Of a stretch of 64,000 bases of DNA, positions 40,220 through 48,386 are shown one piece after another. Position 1 is the stretch's first letter. The number at the start of each line of letters is the position of its first letter. The notes beneath the pieces are model-generated. The model was given only the letters and a program-made list of their open reading frames with translations, did not search any database and was not told the origin of the DNA. This DNA is from Streptomyces genisteinicus (lineage in GTDB: Bacteria; Actinomycetota; Actinomycetes; Streptomycetales; Streptomycetaceae). Both the position numbers and the translations under genes were made by a program. The stretch is taken from NCBI RefSeq assembly GCF_014489615.1, contig NZ_CP060825.1, positions 5,156,501 to 5,220,500 of the forward strand, read 5' to 3'.

Positions 40220-40417
40220 CGCCGTGCGCGGCCGGACGGGAACGCCGTCCGGGCGGACCGCCGCGCCCAGGCCGCCGGTCCGGCCGCGGCGGCCGCCGCC
40301 CGCGACGCCTCCCCGCCCGGTCGGTCCCTGCGGGAAGCGGCCCGGTGCGGGGCAGCGGCGGATGCCCTGCCTCCCGTGACGCGGCCCGGCCCGCGCCGGC
40401 CGCGTGACCGGTCCGCG

Positions 40418-41317
40418 TCAGTGGCGGATGCCCAGCCCCGGGAGCCACATCTCGCCGCGGTCCTTGCAGCTGACGTCCCTGGCGCGGAGTTCCTCGGGGT
40501 CGCGGGTGCCGCGGGCCCACAGCTCGGTGACGACCAGCTCGGCCAGCGCGCCCGCCTCCGCGGCGCCGGGCGCGGTGAACTCCGTCTGCCACCAGCCCCG
40601 GTCGCGGAACCGCCATCCGCGGGCGTGCATCGCCAGCGCCCGCTCCTCGCCGTCGGGGCCGTCGCGGTCGTCGACCGAGGCGTGCAGCCCGTCCTCGATG
40701 CTGTAGGAGACCAGCAGCTGGCGGCCGCGGTCGGCGGTGCTGGTCAGCCGGAACGACGCCCAGTCCGTGCCCACCTGCACCGGAAGCTGCTCGACCCAGG
40801 CGGCGAGGACCATGCCCAGCCGCACCCGGAAGTCGTCCAGGCCCGTCGCCGGGCGGATCGGCGGGCGCCCCGCGGGGGCCTCGCCCGGACCGCCGCGGTC
40901 CAGTCTCCACAGGTACGGCAGTTCCCCGGTGCCCAGCGGATCGTCGGACCGCCATGCGCCGCTCCAGGCGAACTGCCGCTGCTCGTCGCCCTCCAGAGCC
41001 TGCGTGTCGTGCACGGAGAGGCCGACCGTGTCCCGGTCGCCCGAGAGCAGCACCGTCCTGCGGCTGTCGCGCCAGCGGACACTGGGGCCCCGTGACGAGC
41101 CCCCGTACAGGGTCGGCTCCCCGAGCCGGGCGACGATCGCCCCGTAGACCTCCCGCAGGGCCTCGCGCCGCTGCGCCAGCGACGCCCCGGGCTCGTGCAC
41201 CAGCACGGCCGCCGGGGCGTGACCGAGGTACGCGCCGGGTGTGTCGTGCAGCGCGCGGGCGTACTCCGCGGCGTCCGCCGGCGCCGGTGCCGTCCCGTGG
41301 GGCCCCCTGTAGTCCAT
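40418..41317 (-). CDS. Hypothetical protein, 299 residues
   Basis: Cytoplasmic-looking protein with no signal peptide or membrane helix. The first part (about 10-100) includes ALHDTPGAYLGHAPAAVLVH and YGAIVARLGEPTLYGGSSRG. The second part (about 160-290) contains a beta-rich stretch with DWASFRLTSTADRGRQLLVS and WRFRDRGWWQTEFTAPGAA. The last 15 residues include CKDRGEMWLPGLG. The pattern recalls actinobacterial proteins of unknown function that occur near secretion or toxin-immunity genes, but I cannot name a family. ATG 41317 is the most plausible start. Confidence 0.6.
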   Translation of the reverse strand: MDYRGPHGTAPAPADAAEYARALHDTPGAYLGHAPAAVLVHEPGASLAQRREALREVYGAIVARLGEPTLYGGSSRGPSVRWRDSRRTVLLSGDRDTVGLSVHDTQALEGDEQRQFAWSGAWRSDDPLGTGELPYLWRLDRGGPGEAPAGRPPIRPATGLDDFRVRLGMVLAAWVEQLPVQVGTDWASFRLTSTADRGRQLLVSYSIEDGLHASVDDRDGPDGEERALAMHARGWRFRDRGWWQTEFTAPGAAEAGALAELVVTELWARGTRDPEELRARDVSCKDRGEMWLPGLGIRH

Positions 41318-41637
41318 GCCGGCCATCGTGCCAGCCCGCGCCGACAATCCGGGGCGTACGGGTGACGGCGTCCGATTAGAACCGCAGGCGCGGACCGCGG
41401 CGCAGGCCGGCCCGCCCGCGGTGGCCGGATCTCGCCTGGACTCCCGGCGCGGGCCCTTGGACGTTCACGGCGAGGACGTCACCGGGCCTTCTCGGGGCCA
41501 TCCGCGGTCAGTACCGTCCGGACCGTCCGGCCGTGTCCACCACCGGACCGCAGCCGCACACCACCACCAGCAGCAGCATCGCCACAAGCACCACCAGCAG
41601 CACCCCGCCAGCACCGCCGTCGACGAAGAGGTCGCGC
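41318..41637. other. Intergenic region upstream of phospholipase C
   Basis: About 320 bases between divergent genes. It includes a low-complexity stretch of CACCAC and CAGCAG triplets at about 41557-41612. No gene or confident promoter boxes seen. Confidence 0.4.
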
Positions 41638-43731
41638 ATGTCACCGGACGTCTCACGCAGAAGGATGCTCGCCCTCGGGGGAGGGGCCGCGGCCGCCGCC
41701 GCGACCGGTTCCCTGCTGCCGCCCTCGCTGCGGACCGCGCTCGCCGCCGAACCGCCGCGGGGCGGGCTGGAGTCGGTGCGGCACGTCGTGGTCCTGATGC
41801 AGGAGAACCGGTCCTTCGACCACTACTTCGGCACCCTGCGCGGCGTCCGGGGCTTCGGCGACCGCAACGCCATCGAACTCCCCTCCGGCACCTCGGTGTT
41901 CGAGCAGCCCGGCCCCTCCGGCCCGGTCCTGCCCTTCTCCGTCCGGGAGGCGGCGGCGGCACAGCGGCGGGACCTCCAGTACATAGGCGACCTCGACCAC
42001 TCCTGGAGCGGCGGGGCCGCCGCGTGGCGCGACGGCTGGATGGACGGGTGGGTCGGCGCCAAGACCGGCGCGGCCATGGCCCACTACGACCGCCGCGACC
42101 TGCCCCTGCACCACGAACTGGCCGACACCTTCACCATCTGCGACGCCTACCACTCCTCCGTCCACACCTCCACCAGCCCCAACCGCAACCACCTCTGGAG
42201 CGGCTGGACCGGCTACGAGGCCGACGGCCGGCGCGCGGTGACGAACGCCGCGTACGCGGAGGGCACCCACCCGGGCTATCCCTGGCCCACCTACGCGGAA
42301 CGCCTGGAGAAGGCGGGCCGCACCTGGCGGACGTACACCGAGTGGGAGAACTTCACCGACAACAACATCGAGTTCTTCACCACGTTCAAGCGGATCGCCC
42401 GCAAGGCGCTGGCCCCGGCCGGCGACTTCACCTACATGGAGGCCTTCTACGCGAAGGTCCGCTCCACCGCCGACGCGGCCGAGCGCGACCGGCTGCTCGC
42501 GGCACTCGACCGGGGGGTCGCCGCGCTCACGCCCGCCGAACGCTCGCTGTTCGAGCGGGGGCTGCGCCGCGTCCCCACGGGCGGACTCGCCGACGCCTTC
42601 CGGGCCGACGTGGCCGCCGGCACCCTCCCCGAGGTGTCCTACCTGGTGCCCTCCGCCGTCGACTCCGAGCACCCCGGCTCCTCGTCGCCGATCGCCTCCG
42701 CCTCCCTCGTCTACCGGATCCTGGACGCGCTCGCCTCGCACCCCGAGGTGTGGCGGCACACCGTGCTGCTGATCAACTACGACGAGAACGACGGCTTCTT
42801 CGACCATGTGCCGCCGCCCGTCCCGCCCGCCGGGGACACCGAGGAGCGCTGGCAGGGGCTGCCCACCGGCCTCGGCGTCCGGGTGCCGATGCTCGTCGTC
42901 TCCCCGTGGTCGGTCGGCGGGTACGTCTGCTCCGAGGTCTTCGACCACACCTCGGTGATCCGGCTGCTGGAGAAGTGGACCGGGGTCGCCGAACCCAACA
43001 TCACCCGCTGGCGGCGCACCGTCACCGGCGACCTGACATCGGCCTTCGACTTCACCCGCGGCCGCCGGCAGCCTCCCGTGGAGCAGCCGGGGCCCGTGCC
43101 GCCGTTCACCGGCCGCTGGCGTCCGGTGCCGCCGGCGGAGCAGCGGATGCCCGTCCAGGAGCCGGGCACCCGCCCCTCCCGCCCGCTGCCGTACCAGCCC
43201 GACGCCCACGGGGGTGCCGACGGGCGGACGGTCACGGTCACCCTGCGCAACACCGGCCGGTCGAGCGCGCACTTCGCGCTGTACCCGTACGCCGGGGAGT
43301 TCGCCGTGCCCCAGCACCGGGACGTACGCGGCGAGGCGCTCTGGGAGGTGCCGGTCGCCGGGGACGCGTACCGCTTCACGATCACCGGTCCGGGCGGCTT
43401 CCGGCGCGAGTTCGCCGGGCGGCGGGACGGGGGCGCCCGGGTCGTCTCGCGCGTCGACCCCCGCGACCGCGACCTGCACCTCACCCTGCGCAACGAGGGC
43501 GGCACGCCGCTCACCTTCACCGTGCGCCCGCTCGGCTACGCGGAGGAGGCCGACCTGCGCGACTGGACCCGCCGGGTCACGGTCCGCCCCGGCCGTTCCC
43601 GCACCGTCGTGCACTCCGCCGCGGACGCGCACGGCTGGTACGACCTGGAGGTGACCGCCGACGGGGACGAGGGCTTCCGGCGGCGGCTGATGGGACGCGT
43701 CGAGAACGGCCGCGACTCCGTCTCCGGCTGA
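41638..43731 (+). CDS. Exported phosphocholine-specific phospholipase C
   Basis: Secreted enzyme of 697 residues. The twin-arginine signal SRRRMLALGGGAAAAAA is at residues 6-22. The catalytic phosphoesterase domain (about 40-460) shows HVVVLMQENRSFDHYFGTL, SVHTSTSPNRNHLWSGW, LLINYDENDGFFDHVPPP and GLGVRVPMLVVSPWSVGGYV, as in non-haemolytic PLC. Two C-terminal beta domains (DUF756 type) follow, from about 530 to 690. It would cleave phosphatidylcholine outside the cell, possibly to obtain phosphate. The ribosome site is AAGAGG. A hairpin ends the gene. Confidence 0.92.
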   Translation: MSPDVSRRRMLALGGGAAAAAATGSLLPPSLRTALAAEPPRGGLESVRHVVVLMQENRSFDHYFGTLRGVRGFGDRNAIELPSGTSVFEQPGPSGPVLPFSVREAAAAQRRDLQYIGDLDHSWSGGAAAWRDGWMDGWVGAKTGAAMAHYDRRDLPLHHELADTFTICDAYHSSVHTSTSPNRNHLWSGWTGYEADGRRAVTNAAYAEGTHPGYPWPTYAERLEKAGRTWRTYTEWENFTDNNIEFFTTFKRIARKALAPAGDFTYMEAFYAKVRSTADAAERDRLLAALDRGVAALTPAERSLFERGLRRVPTGGLADAFRADVAAGTLPEVSYLVPSAVDSEHPGSSSPIASASLVYRILDALASHPEVWRHTVLLINYDENDGFFDHVPPPVPPAGDTEERWQGLPTGLGVRVPMLVVSPWSVGGYVCSEVFDHTSVIRLLEKWTGVAEPNITRWRRTVTGDLTSAFDFTRGRRQPPVEQPGPVPPFTGRWRPVPPAEQRMPVQEPGTRPSRPLPYQPDAHGGADGRTVTVTLRNTGRSSAHFALYPYAGEFAVPQHRDVRGEALWEVPVAGDAYRFTITGPGGFRREFAGRRDGGARVVSRVDPRDRDLHLTLRNEGGTPLTFTVRPLGYAEEADLRDWTRRVTVRPGRSRTVVHSAADAHGWYDLEVTADGDEGFRRRLMGRVENGRDSVSG

Positions 43732-43775
43732 GCGTACGGTCCGCACGGCCGGAGCCGGAGGCGGGGACGGAGCCG

Positions 43776-43803
43776 CGGCCGGGCGGGGCCGCCCGCCCGG
43801 CCG
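43776..43803 (+). terminator. Terminator of the phospholipase C gene
   Basis: Arms CGGCCGGGCGGG (43776-43787) and CCCGCCCGGCCG (43792-43803), four-base loop. Confidence 0.7.
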
Positions 43804-43975
43804 TGTGCGTACGGCGGCACACGCACCCGGCCGCCCCCGTTCACCCCGGCTGTGAGTAATGCCACGAAACGGGCAAACGATCACGTTTGACTGCGAGAGT
43901 GTCCCTACAGGTCATGCGTTCTTTGCGGGCTTTTTCCCGGTCAAAGATCCACGCACCACTCAGGGAGCAGGTCCG

Positions 43976-46186
43976 TTGGCAGCTATCGCGCGCTGGTGCG
44001 TCACCCACCGCCTCGTCGTCGTCCTGCTCTGGCTCCTCGCTCTCGGCGGCACCGCCGCGGGCGCCGTCGCGGCCGGCTCCGCGTACTCCAACGACTACGA
44101 CGCCCACGGCACCGAGTCCGGGCGGGCCACCGCCCTCCTCCAGGAGGGCTTCCACGGCCTCGGCGGCGACACCGACACCATCGTGTGGCACACCGCCGAC
44201 GGCAGCGTCCGCTCGCCCGCCACCGAACGGGACGTCACGGCGATGCTCGACGAGGTCGCCGCCCTCGACGGAGTGGCCGCCGTCACCGGCCCCTACGGGG
44301 ACCGGGGCGCCGCCCAGATCAGCGCCGACGACCGCACCGCCTACGCCGTGGTCACCTTCGACGGCCAGGCCGACGACGTCTCCGCCGGGCAGGCCCGCGC
44401 CGTCGTGGACACGGCGAAGTCCGCCGAGGGCGACGGACTCCAGGTCGAGATGGGCGGCACCGTCACCGCGCTGACCGAGGCGTCCGGCGGCCATGTCGCC
44501 GAGATCGTCGGGGTCGCCGTCGCCGCCGTCGTCCTGTTCCTCGCGTTCGGCTCGCTCGCCGCAAGCCTGCTGCCCATCGTGACCGCCCTGGTCTCCGTGG
44601 GCACCGCGTACGCGGGGATCGTGCTCCTCGGCCACGTGATGACCGTCGCCGACTTCGCGCCCATGCTGGGCATGCTCGTCGGCCTCGGGGTCGGCATCGA
44701 CTACGCCCTGTTCATCGTCACCAGACACCGCAGCGGCCTCCGGCGCGGCCTGGCGGTGGCCGACGCCGCCCGGGAGGCCGTGGCCACCACCGGGCGGGCC
44801 GTCGTCTTCGCCGGGGCCACCGTCTGCATCGCCCTCCTCGGCATGCTGATCCTGCGCCTGGACTTCCTCAACGGCGTCGCCATCGCCGCCTCCCTGACCG
44901 TGACGCTCACCGTCGCCGCGTCCGTCACCCTGCTCCCGGCGCTGCTCTCCTTCATCGGCCCCCGCGCGCTCAGCCGCCGCGAGCGTCGCCGGCTCGCCGA
45001 GCACGGGCCCCGGCCCGACCTGCCGACCGGTTTCGCCGCCCGCTGGTCCGCGTTCGTCGAGCGCCGCCCGAAGCTGCTCGGGGCCTTCGCCGCCGTGGTG
45101 ATGCTGGTACTCGCGCTGCCCACGCTCTCGCTGCACCTGGGCACCTCCGACCAGGGCAACGGGCCCGCCTCCTCGACCACCCGCCAGGCGTACGACCTGC
45201 TGGCCGACGGCTTCGGCCCCGGCGTCAACGGGCCCCTCACCGTCGTCGCCACCCTCGACGGCGCCGACGACAAGATCGCCATGGACGGCCTGGCGCAGAC
45301 GCTTCGGAGCACCGACGGCGTGGCGTCGGCCGGGCCGGTGGCCTACAACGGCAGCGGCGACACCGCCGTGCTCACCGTCGTGCCCGACTCCTCGCCGCAG
45401 TCCCGGGAGACCAGCGCCCTGGTCGACCGGTTGCGCGAGGACGTGCTGCCCGCCGCCGAGCAGGGCACCTCCCTCCAGGCGTACGTCGGCGGCATCACCG
45501 CGAGCTACGACGACTTCGCCGGCGTCATCGTCGCGAAGCTGCCGCTCTTCGTGGGCGTCGTCATCGCCCTCGGCTGCCTGCTGCTGCTCCTCGCGTTCCG
45601 CTCGGTCGGCATCCCGCTGAAGGCCGCCGTGATGAACGTGGCCGCGGTGGCGGCGGCCTTCGGCGTGGTCGTCGCGATCTTCCAGTGGGGATGGCTCAGC
45701 GAGCCCCTCGGCCTCGGCCGCGGCGGCCCCATCGAACCCTTCCTCCCGGTGATCATGGTGTCGGTCCTCTTCGGGCTCTCCATGGACTACCAGGTCTTCC
45801 TGGTGAGCCGGATGTACGAGGAGTGGCTGGAGACGGGCGACAACCGGCGTGCGGTGCGCGTCGGCCTCGCCGAGACCAGCCGGGTCATCAACTCCGCGGC
45901 CGTGATCATGATCTCGGTCTTCCTCGCCTTCGTCCTCACCGGCGACCGCGTCATCGCCATGTTCGGCATCGGCCTCGCGGCCGCCGTCGCCCTGGACGCC
46001 TTCGTGCTGCGCACGCTGCTGGTGCCCGCCCTGATGCACCTGCTCGGCGGGGCGAACTGGTGGCTCCCGCGATGGCTGGACCGGCTGCTGCCCCGCATCA
46101 GCATCGAGAAGCCCGAGTGCCGCGACACCGGCCGGGCGGGCATCCCGCCGCAGCGGGCGCGCGACGAGGACGAACTGGTCGCATAG
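43976..46186 (+). CDS. MMPL family RND transporter
   Basis: Membrane exporter of 736 residues with the MmpL plan. There is an N-terminal helix (LVVVLLWLLALGGTAAG), a first outer loop of about 150 residues, then five helices including GLGVGIDYALFIVTRHR. A second repeat starts near residue 360 and carries LFGLSMDYQVFLVSRMYEEW. Members export lipids, siderophores or drugs. TTG 43976 was chosen: an AGGGAG site lies eight bases before it and the product then starts like other Streptomyces members. The ATG at 43859 gives an odd 39-residue extension. The 3' end is part of a 31-base tandem duplication. Confidence 0.9.
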   Translation: MAAIARWCVTHRLVVVLLWLLALGGTAAGAVAAGSAYSNDYDAHGTESGRATALLQEGFHGLGGDTDTIVWHTADGSVRSPATERDVTAMLDEVAALDGVAAVTGPYGDRGAAQISADDRTAYAVVTFDGQADDVSAGQARAVVDTAKSAEGDGLQVEMGGTVTALTEASGGHVAEIVGVAVAAVVLFLAFGSLAASLLPIVTALVSVGTAYAGIVLLGHVMTVADFAPMLGMLVGLGVGIDYALFIVTRHRSGLRRGLAVADAAREAVATTGRAVVFAGATVCIALLGMLILRLDFLNGVAIAASLTVTLTVAASVTLLPALLSFIGPRALSRRERRRLAEHGPRPDLPTGFAARWSAFVERRPKLLGAFAAVVMLVLALPTLSLHLGTSDQGNGPASSTTRQAYDLLADGFGPGVNGPLTVVATLDGADDKIAMDGLAQTLRSTDGVASAGPVAYNGSGDTAVLTVVPDSSPQSRETSALVDRLREDVLPAAEQGTSLQAYVGGITASYDDFAGVIVAKLPLFVGVVIALGCLLLLLAFRSVGIPLKAAVMNVAAVAAAFGVVVAIFQWGWLSEPLGLGRGGPIEPFLPVIMVSVLFGLSMDYQVFLVSRMYEEWLETGDNRRAVRVGLAETSRVINSAAVIMISVFLAFVLTGDRVIAMFGIGLAAAVALDAFVLRTLLVPALMHLLGGANWWLPRWLDRLLPRISIEKPECRDTGRAGIPPQRARDEDELVA

Positions 46187-46216
46187 GGCGCGCGACGAGG
46201 ACGAACTGGTCGCATA
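46155..46216 (+). repeat. 31-bp tandem duplication at the end of the MMPL gene
   Basis: The 31 bases 46155-46185 are repeated exactly at 46186-46216. The first copy encodes the C-terminal RARDEDELV; the TAG stop begins in it at 46184 and ends on the first base of copy two. The second copy lies wholly downstream, out of frame. Confidence 0.9.
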
Positions 46217-46463
46217 AGGCGCGCGGCGAAGGCGGGCCGGGCGCAGGGGCGCGTGTCGAGGGGATGCGCCGGGCGTACGGGGCGCGCGGCGGACCCGCCG
46301 CAGGGACTCTCGTCCCGATCCTGGCGGACGCGGGACCCTGGGCGCAGGGCACACGGCGCCGGGCCGCGGCGCTGGGCCGGACGGAGCACCCGCAGGAGCG
46401 CCGCACCGCCGGGCCGGGGTCTCCTGATGGGGAATCAGCCCCTCCCCCCAGCAGAGGTCCCCC

Positions 46464-47726
46464 ATGCCCCTCGCACCTCCCGCGGCTCCCGCCCCCTCGG
46501 GCCGGCGGGGCCGCGCCCGCACGCTGCGCCTCGTGGCCTGCCTCTCCCTCGCCGCCGCCACCCTCGGCATCGCACCCCCGGCGCCGGCCCCCCGGGCGCC
46601 CGCCGCCGAGGCACCGTCCCCCGCCGCCCCCGGTCACGGCCCCGGCTCCCGCACGGCGACCGCGCCCCCGTCCGAACGGAACCTGCAGAAGCGCCTGGAC
46701 GCCCTCGTCCGCAGGCAGGACGGCCCGCCGGGCGCCATCGTCGTGCTCCAGGACGGCAGCCGCCGGCGTGTGCTGCGCGCCGGCGCCGCCGATCTGGAGA
46801 CCGGCCGCCCGCCCCGGACCGGCGACCACATGCGGATCGCCAGCACGGCCAAGGCGTACAGCGGCGCCGTCGCGCTCCGCCTCGCGGCGGACGGCAGGCT
46901 CGGCCTCGACGACACGATCGGCAGGCGCCTGCCCCGCCTCCCGCGCGCCTGGCACGCCGTCACCCTGCGCCAGCTCCTCCAGCACACCAGCGGCCTGCCC
47001 GACTACACGACCGCCCCCGAGTTCCAGCGGCTGGTCACCGAAAACCCCCGCCGCCACTTCGAGTCCCGGCGCCTGCTCCGGTTCGTCGCCGGAGAGCCCC
47101 TGGTCTTCCGGCCCGGCTCGCGCTACCTGTACTCCAACTCCGACAACATCGCGGTGGCCCTGATGGCGGAGGCCGCGACCGGCCGCCCCTACGAGGAGCT
47201 GCTGCGCCGCCTCGTGTACCGGCCGCTCGGACTGCGGGACACCAGCCTCCCGCAGGGCTGGGAACTGCCCGAGCCCTACCTCCACGGCTACGACGTCGAT
47301 CCTCCCGCGCCGCCGGAGGACGTCAGCGAGGTGCTCAGCGCCTCGGGCGTGTGGGCGTCCGGCGGCATCGTCTCGACACCCCGCGACATGACCCGCTTCA
47401 TCCGCGGCTACGCGGCGGGCACGCTCACCTCGCCGCCCCTGGTCCGCGAACAGCGCCGCTGGGTGCCGGGCGCCTCCGAGCCCGCCGGGCCGGGCGCCAA
47501 CCAGGCGGGCCTCGCGCTCTTCCGCTACACCACGCGCTGCGGCGTGGTCCTCGGGCACACCGGCAACTTCCCCGGCTACACCCAGCTCGTCGCCGCCACA
47601 CCGGACGGCAGGTACTCCCTGACGTTCTCCCTGACCCGTCAGATCAACTCGGCGGTGGCGCCCGGGCTGCTGAGCCTCGTCCGCGACATCCAGGAGGACG
47701 CCGTCTGCACCCTGCTGCGCACCTGA
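46464..47726 (+). CDS. Secreted serine beta-lactamase/DD-peptidase family hydrolase
   Basis: Exported protein of 420 residues with the class C beta-lactamase fold. The signal peptide spans about residues 1-50. The SxxK motif is in MRIASTAKAYSGA, YSN in RYLYSNSDNIAVALM, and the third motif HTG in GVVLGHTGNFPGY. The sequence QLLQHTSGLPDY is typical of D-alanyl-D-alanine carboxypeptidases and esterases of this family. Activity on peptidoglycan, D-amino peptides or esters cannot be told apart by sequence. There is no ribosome site beyond a weak GAGG. It appears monocistronic. Confidence 0.87.
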   Translation: MPLAPPAAPAPSGRRGRARTLRLVACLSLAAATLGIAPPAPAPRAPAAEAPSPAAPGHGPGSRTATAPPSERNLQKRLDALVRRQDGPPGAIVVLQDGSRRRVLRAGAADLETGRPPRTGDHMRIASTAKAYSGAVALRLAADGRLGLDDTIGRRLPRLPRAWHAVTLRQLLQHTSGLPDYTTAPEFQRLVTENPRRHFESRRLLRFVAGEPLVFRPGSRYLYSNSDNIAVALMAEAATGRPYEELLRRLVYRPLGLRDTSLPQGWELPEPYLHGYDVDPPAPPEDVSEVLSASGVWASGGIVSTPRDMTRFIRGYAAGTLTSPPLVREQRRWVPGASEPAGPGANQAGLALFRYTTRCGVVLGHTGNFPGYTQLVAATPDGRYSLTFSLTRQINSAVAPGLLSLVRDIQEDAVCTLLRT

Positions 47727-48114
47727 GCGACCCGCGCACGGAGCCGGGGGACGGAGCGGGCGGCCCGGTCCGAACGCCTCGGAACACCCCACCGGACCGC
47801 ACACTCGCGGCTCCCGGGCCCGCCGGGCCCCCGGCTCCCCGCCCCGGCTCCCCGCTTCCGGGGCCCCGCGCTCCTCGGGGACCCGGCCCCCTCGGCGACC
47901 CGGCCCCCGGCTCCTCTGAGGCCCCCCGCCCCGCGTTCTGAGGCCCCCGGCGGGAACAAGGCCGCCGCGCCGGGCCGTCGGGCGCCCCGTCTAAGGCGGG
48001 GCGCCCCGGAGGATGCGGCACCCGCCCGATGCGCCGCACCCGCCTCGGGGACGAGAGTCGGTACCGGCGGCGGACGCCGACCACACACGGACCGACCGGA
48101 CAAGGGAGCCCACC
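47727..48114. other. Intergenic region with a terminator hairpin
   Basis: About 390 bases, mostly low-complexity GC. It includes the hairpin at 47980-48006 and, after it, the presumed promoter of the small gene at 48115. No other gene seen. Confidence 0.4.
47980..48006 (+). terminator. GC hairpin downstream of the beta-lactamase-fold gene
   Basis: GGGCGCCCCG (47980-47989) and CGGGGCGCCC (47997-48006) with loop TCTAAGG. Confidence 0.6.
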
Positions 48115-48285
48115 GTGCTGCACTACGAGATCGCCGAGATGCACCGCGCCGAACTGATCCGCGAGGCGGAGGAGCAGCGGCTCGTCAAGGAGGCCGAGGC
48201 CGGCCACCGCACCGCGAGACGCGGACTCAGGACCGGGGAGAGGCGGGTGAGCCGGACCGACGACCGCTTCACCCGCGCGGCGTGA
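48115..48285 (+). CDS. Small charged protein, 56 residues
   Basis: GTG 48115 follows an AGGGAG site. The product is a single predicted amphipathic helix rich in Glu and Arg (LHYEIAEMHRAELIREAEEQ) followed by a basic tail (RTARRGLRTGERR). No signal peptide or cysteine. Similar short ORFs occur widely in Streptomyces without known function. It lies just upstream of the large LuxR-type regulator gene. Confidence 0.6.
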   Translation: MLHYEIAEMHRAELIREAEEQRLVKEAEAGHRTARRGLRTGERRVSRTDDRFTRAA

Positions 48286-48386
48286 TCGTCCGCGCCGCAC
48301 GCGGGAGTGACACCCCGGTGGGGACCGGGGGCAGGGGGCGGGCCGCGGCGGTGGTCCGCCCCGCCGCGTTGTCGGACCCCTGTGCG

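Noticed and set aside
41462..41483. Possible PHO box upstream of phospholipase C
   Set aside because: GTTCACGGCGA resembles one PhoP repeat, but the next 11-base unit does not match, so a direct-repeat box is not supported.
41557..41612. CACCAC/CAGCAG triplet tract as a functional microsatellite
   Set aside because: It is short and imperfect, with no coding or regulatory context. Likely low-complexity drift.
43859..43975. Upstream ATG extension of the MMPL transporter
   Set aside because: It adds 39 polar residues not typical of the family. TTG 43976 has a well-spaced AGGGAG site and a normal N-terminus.
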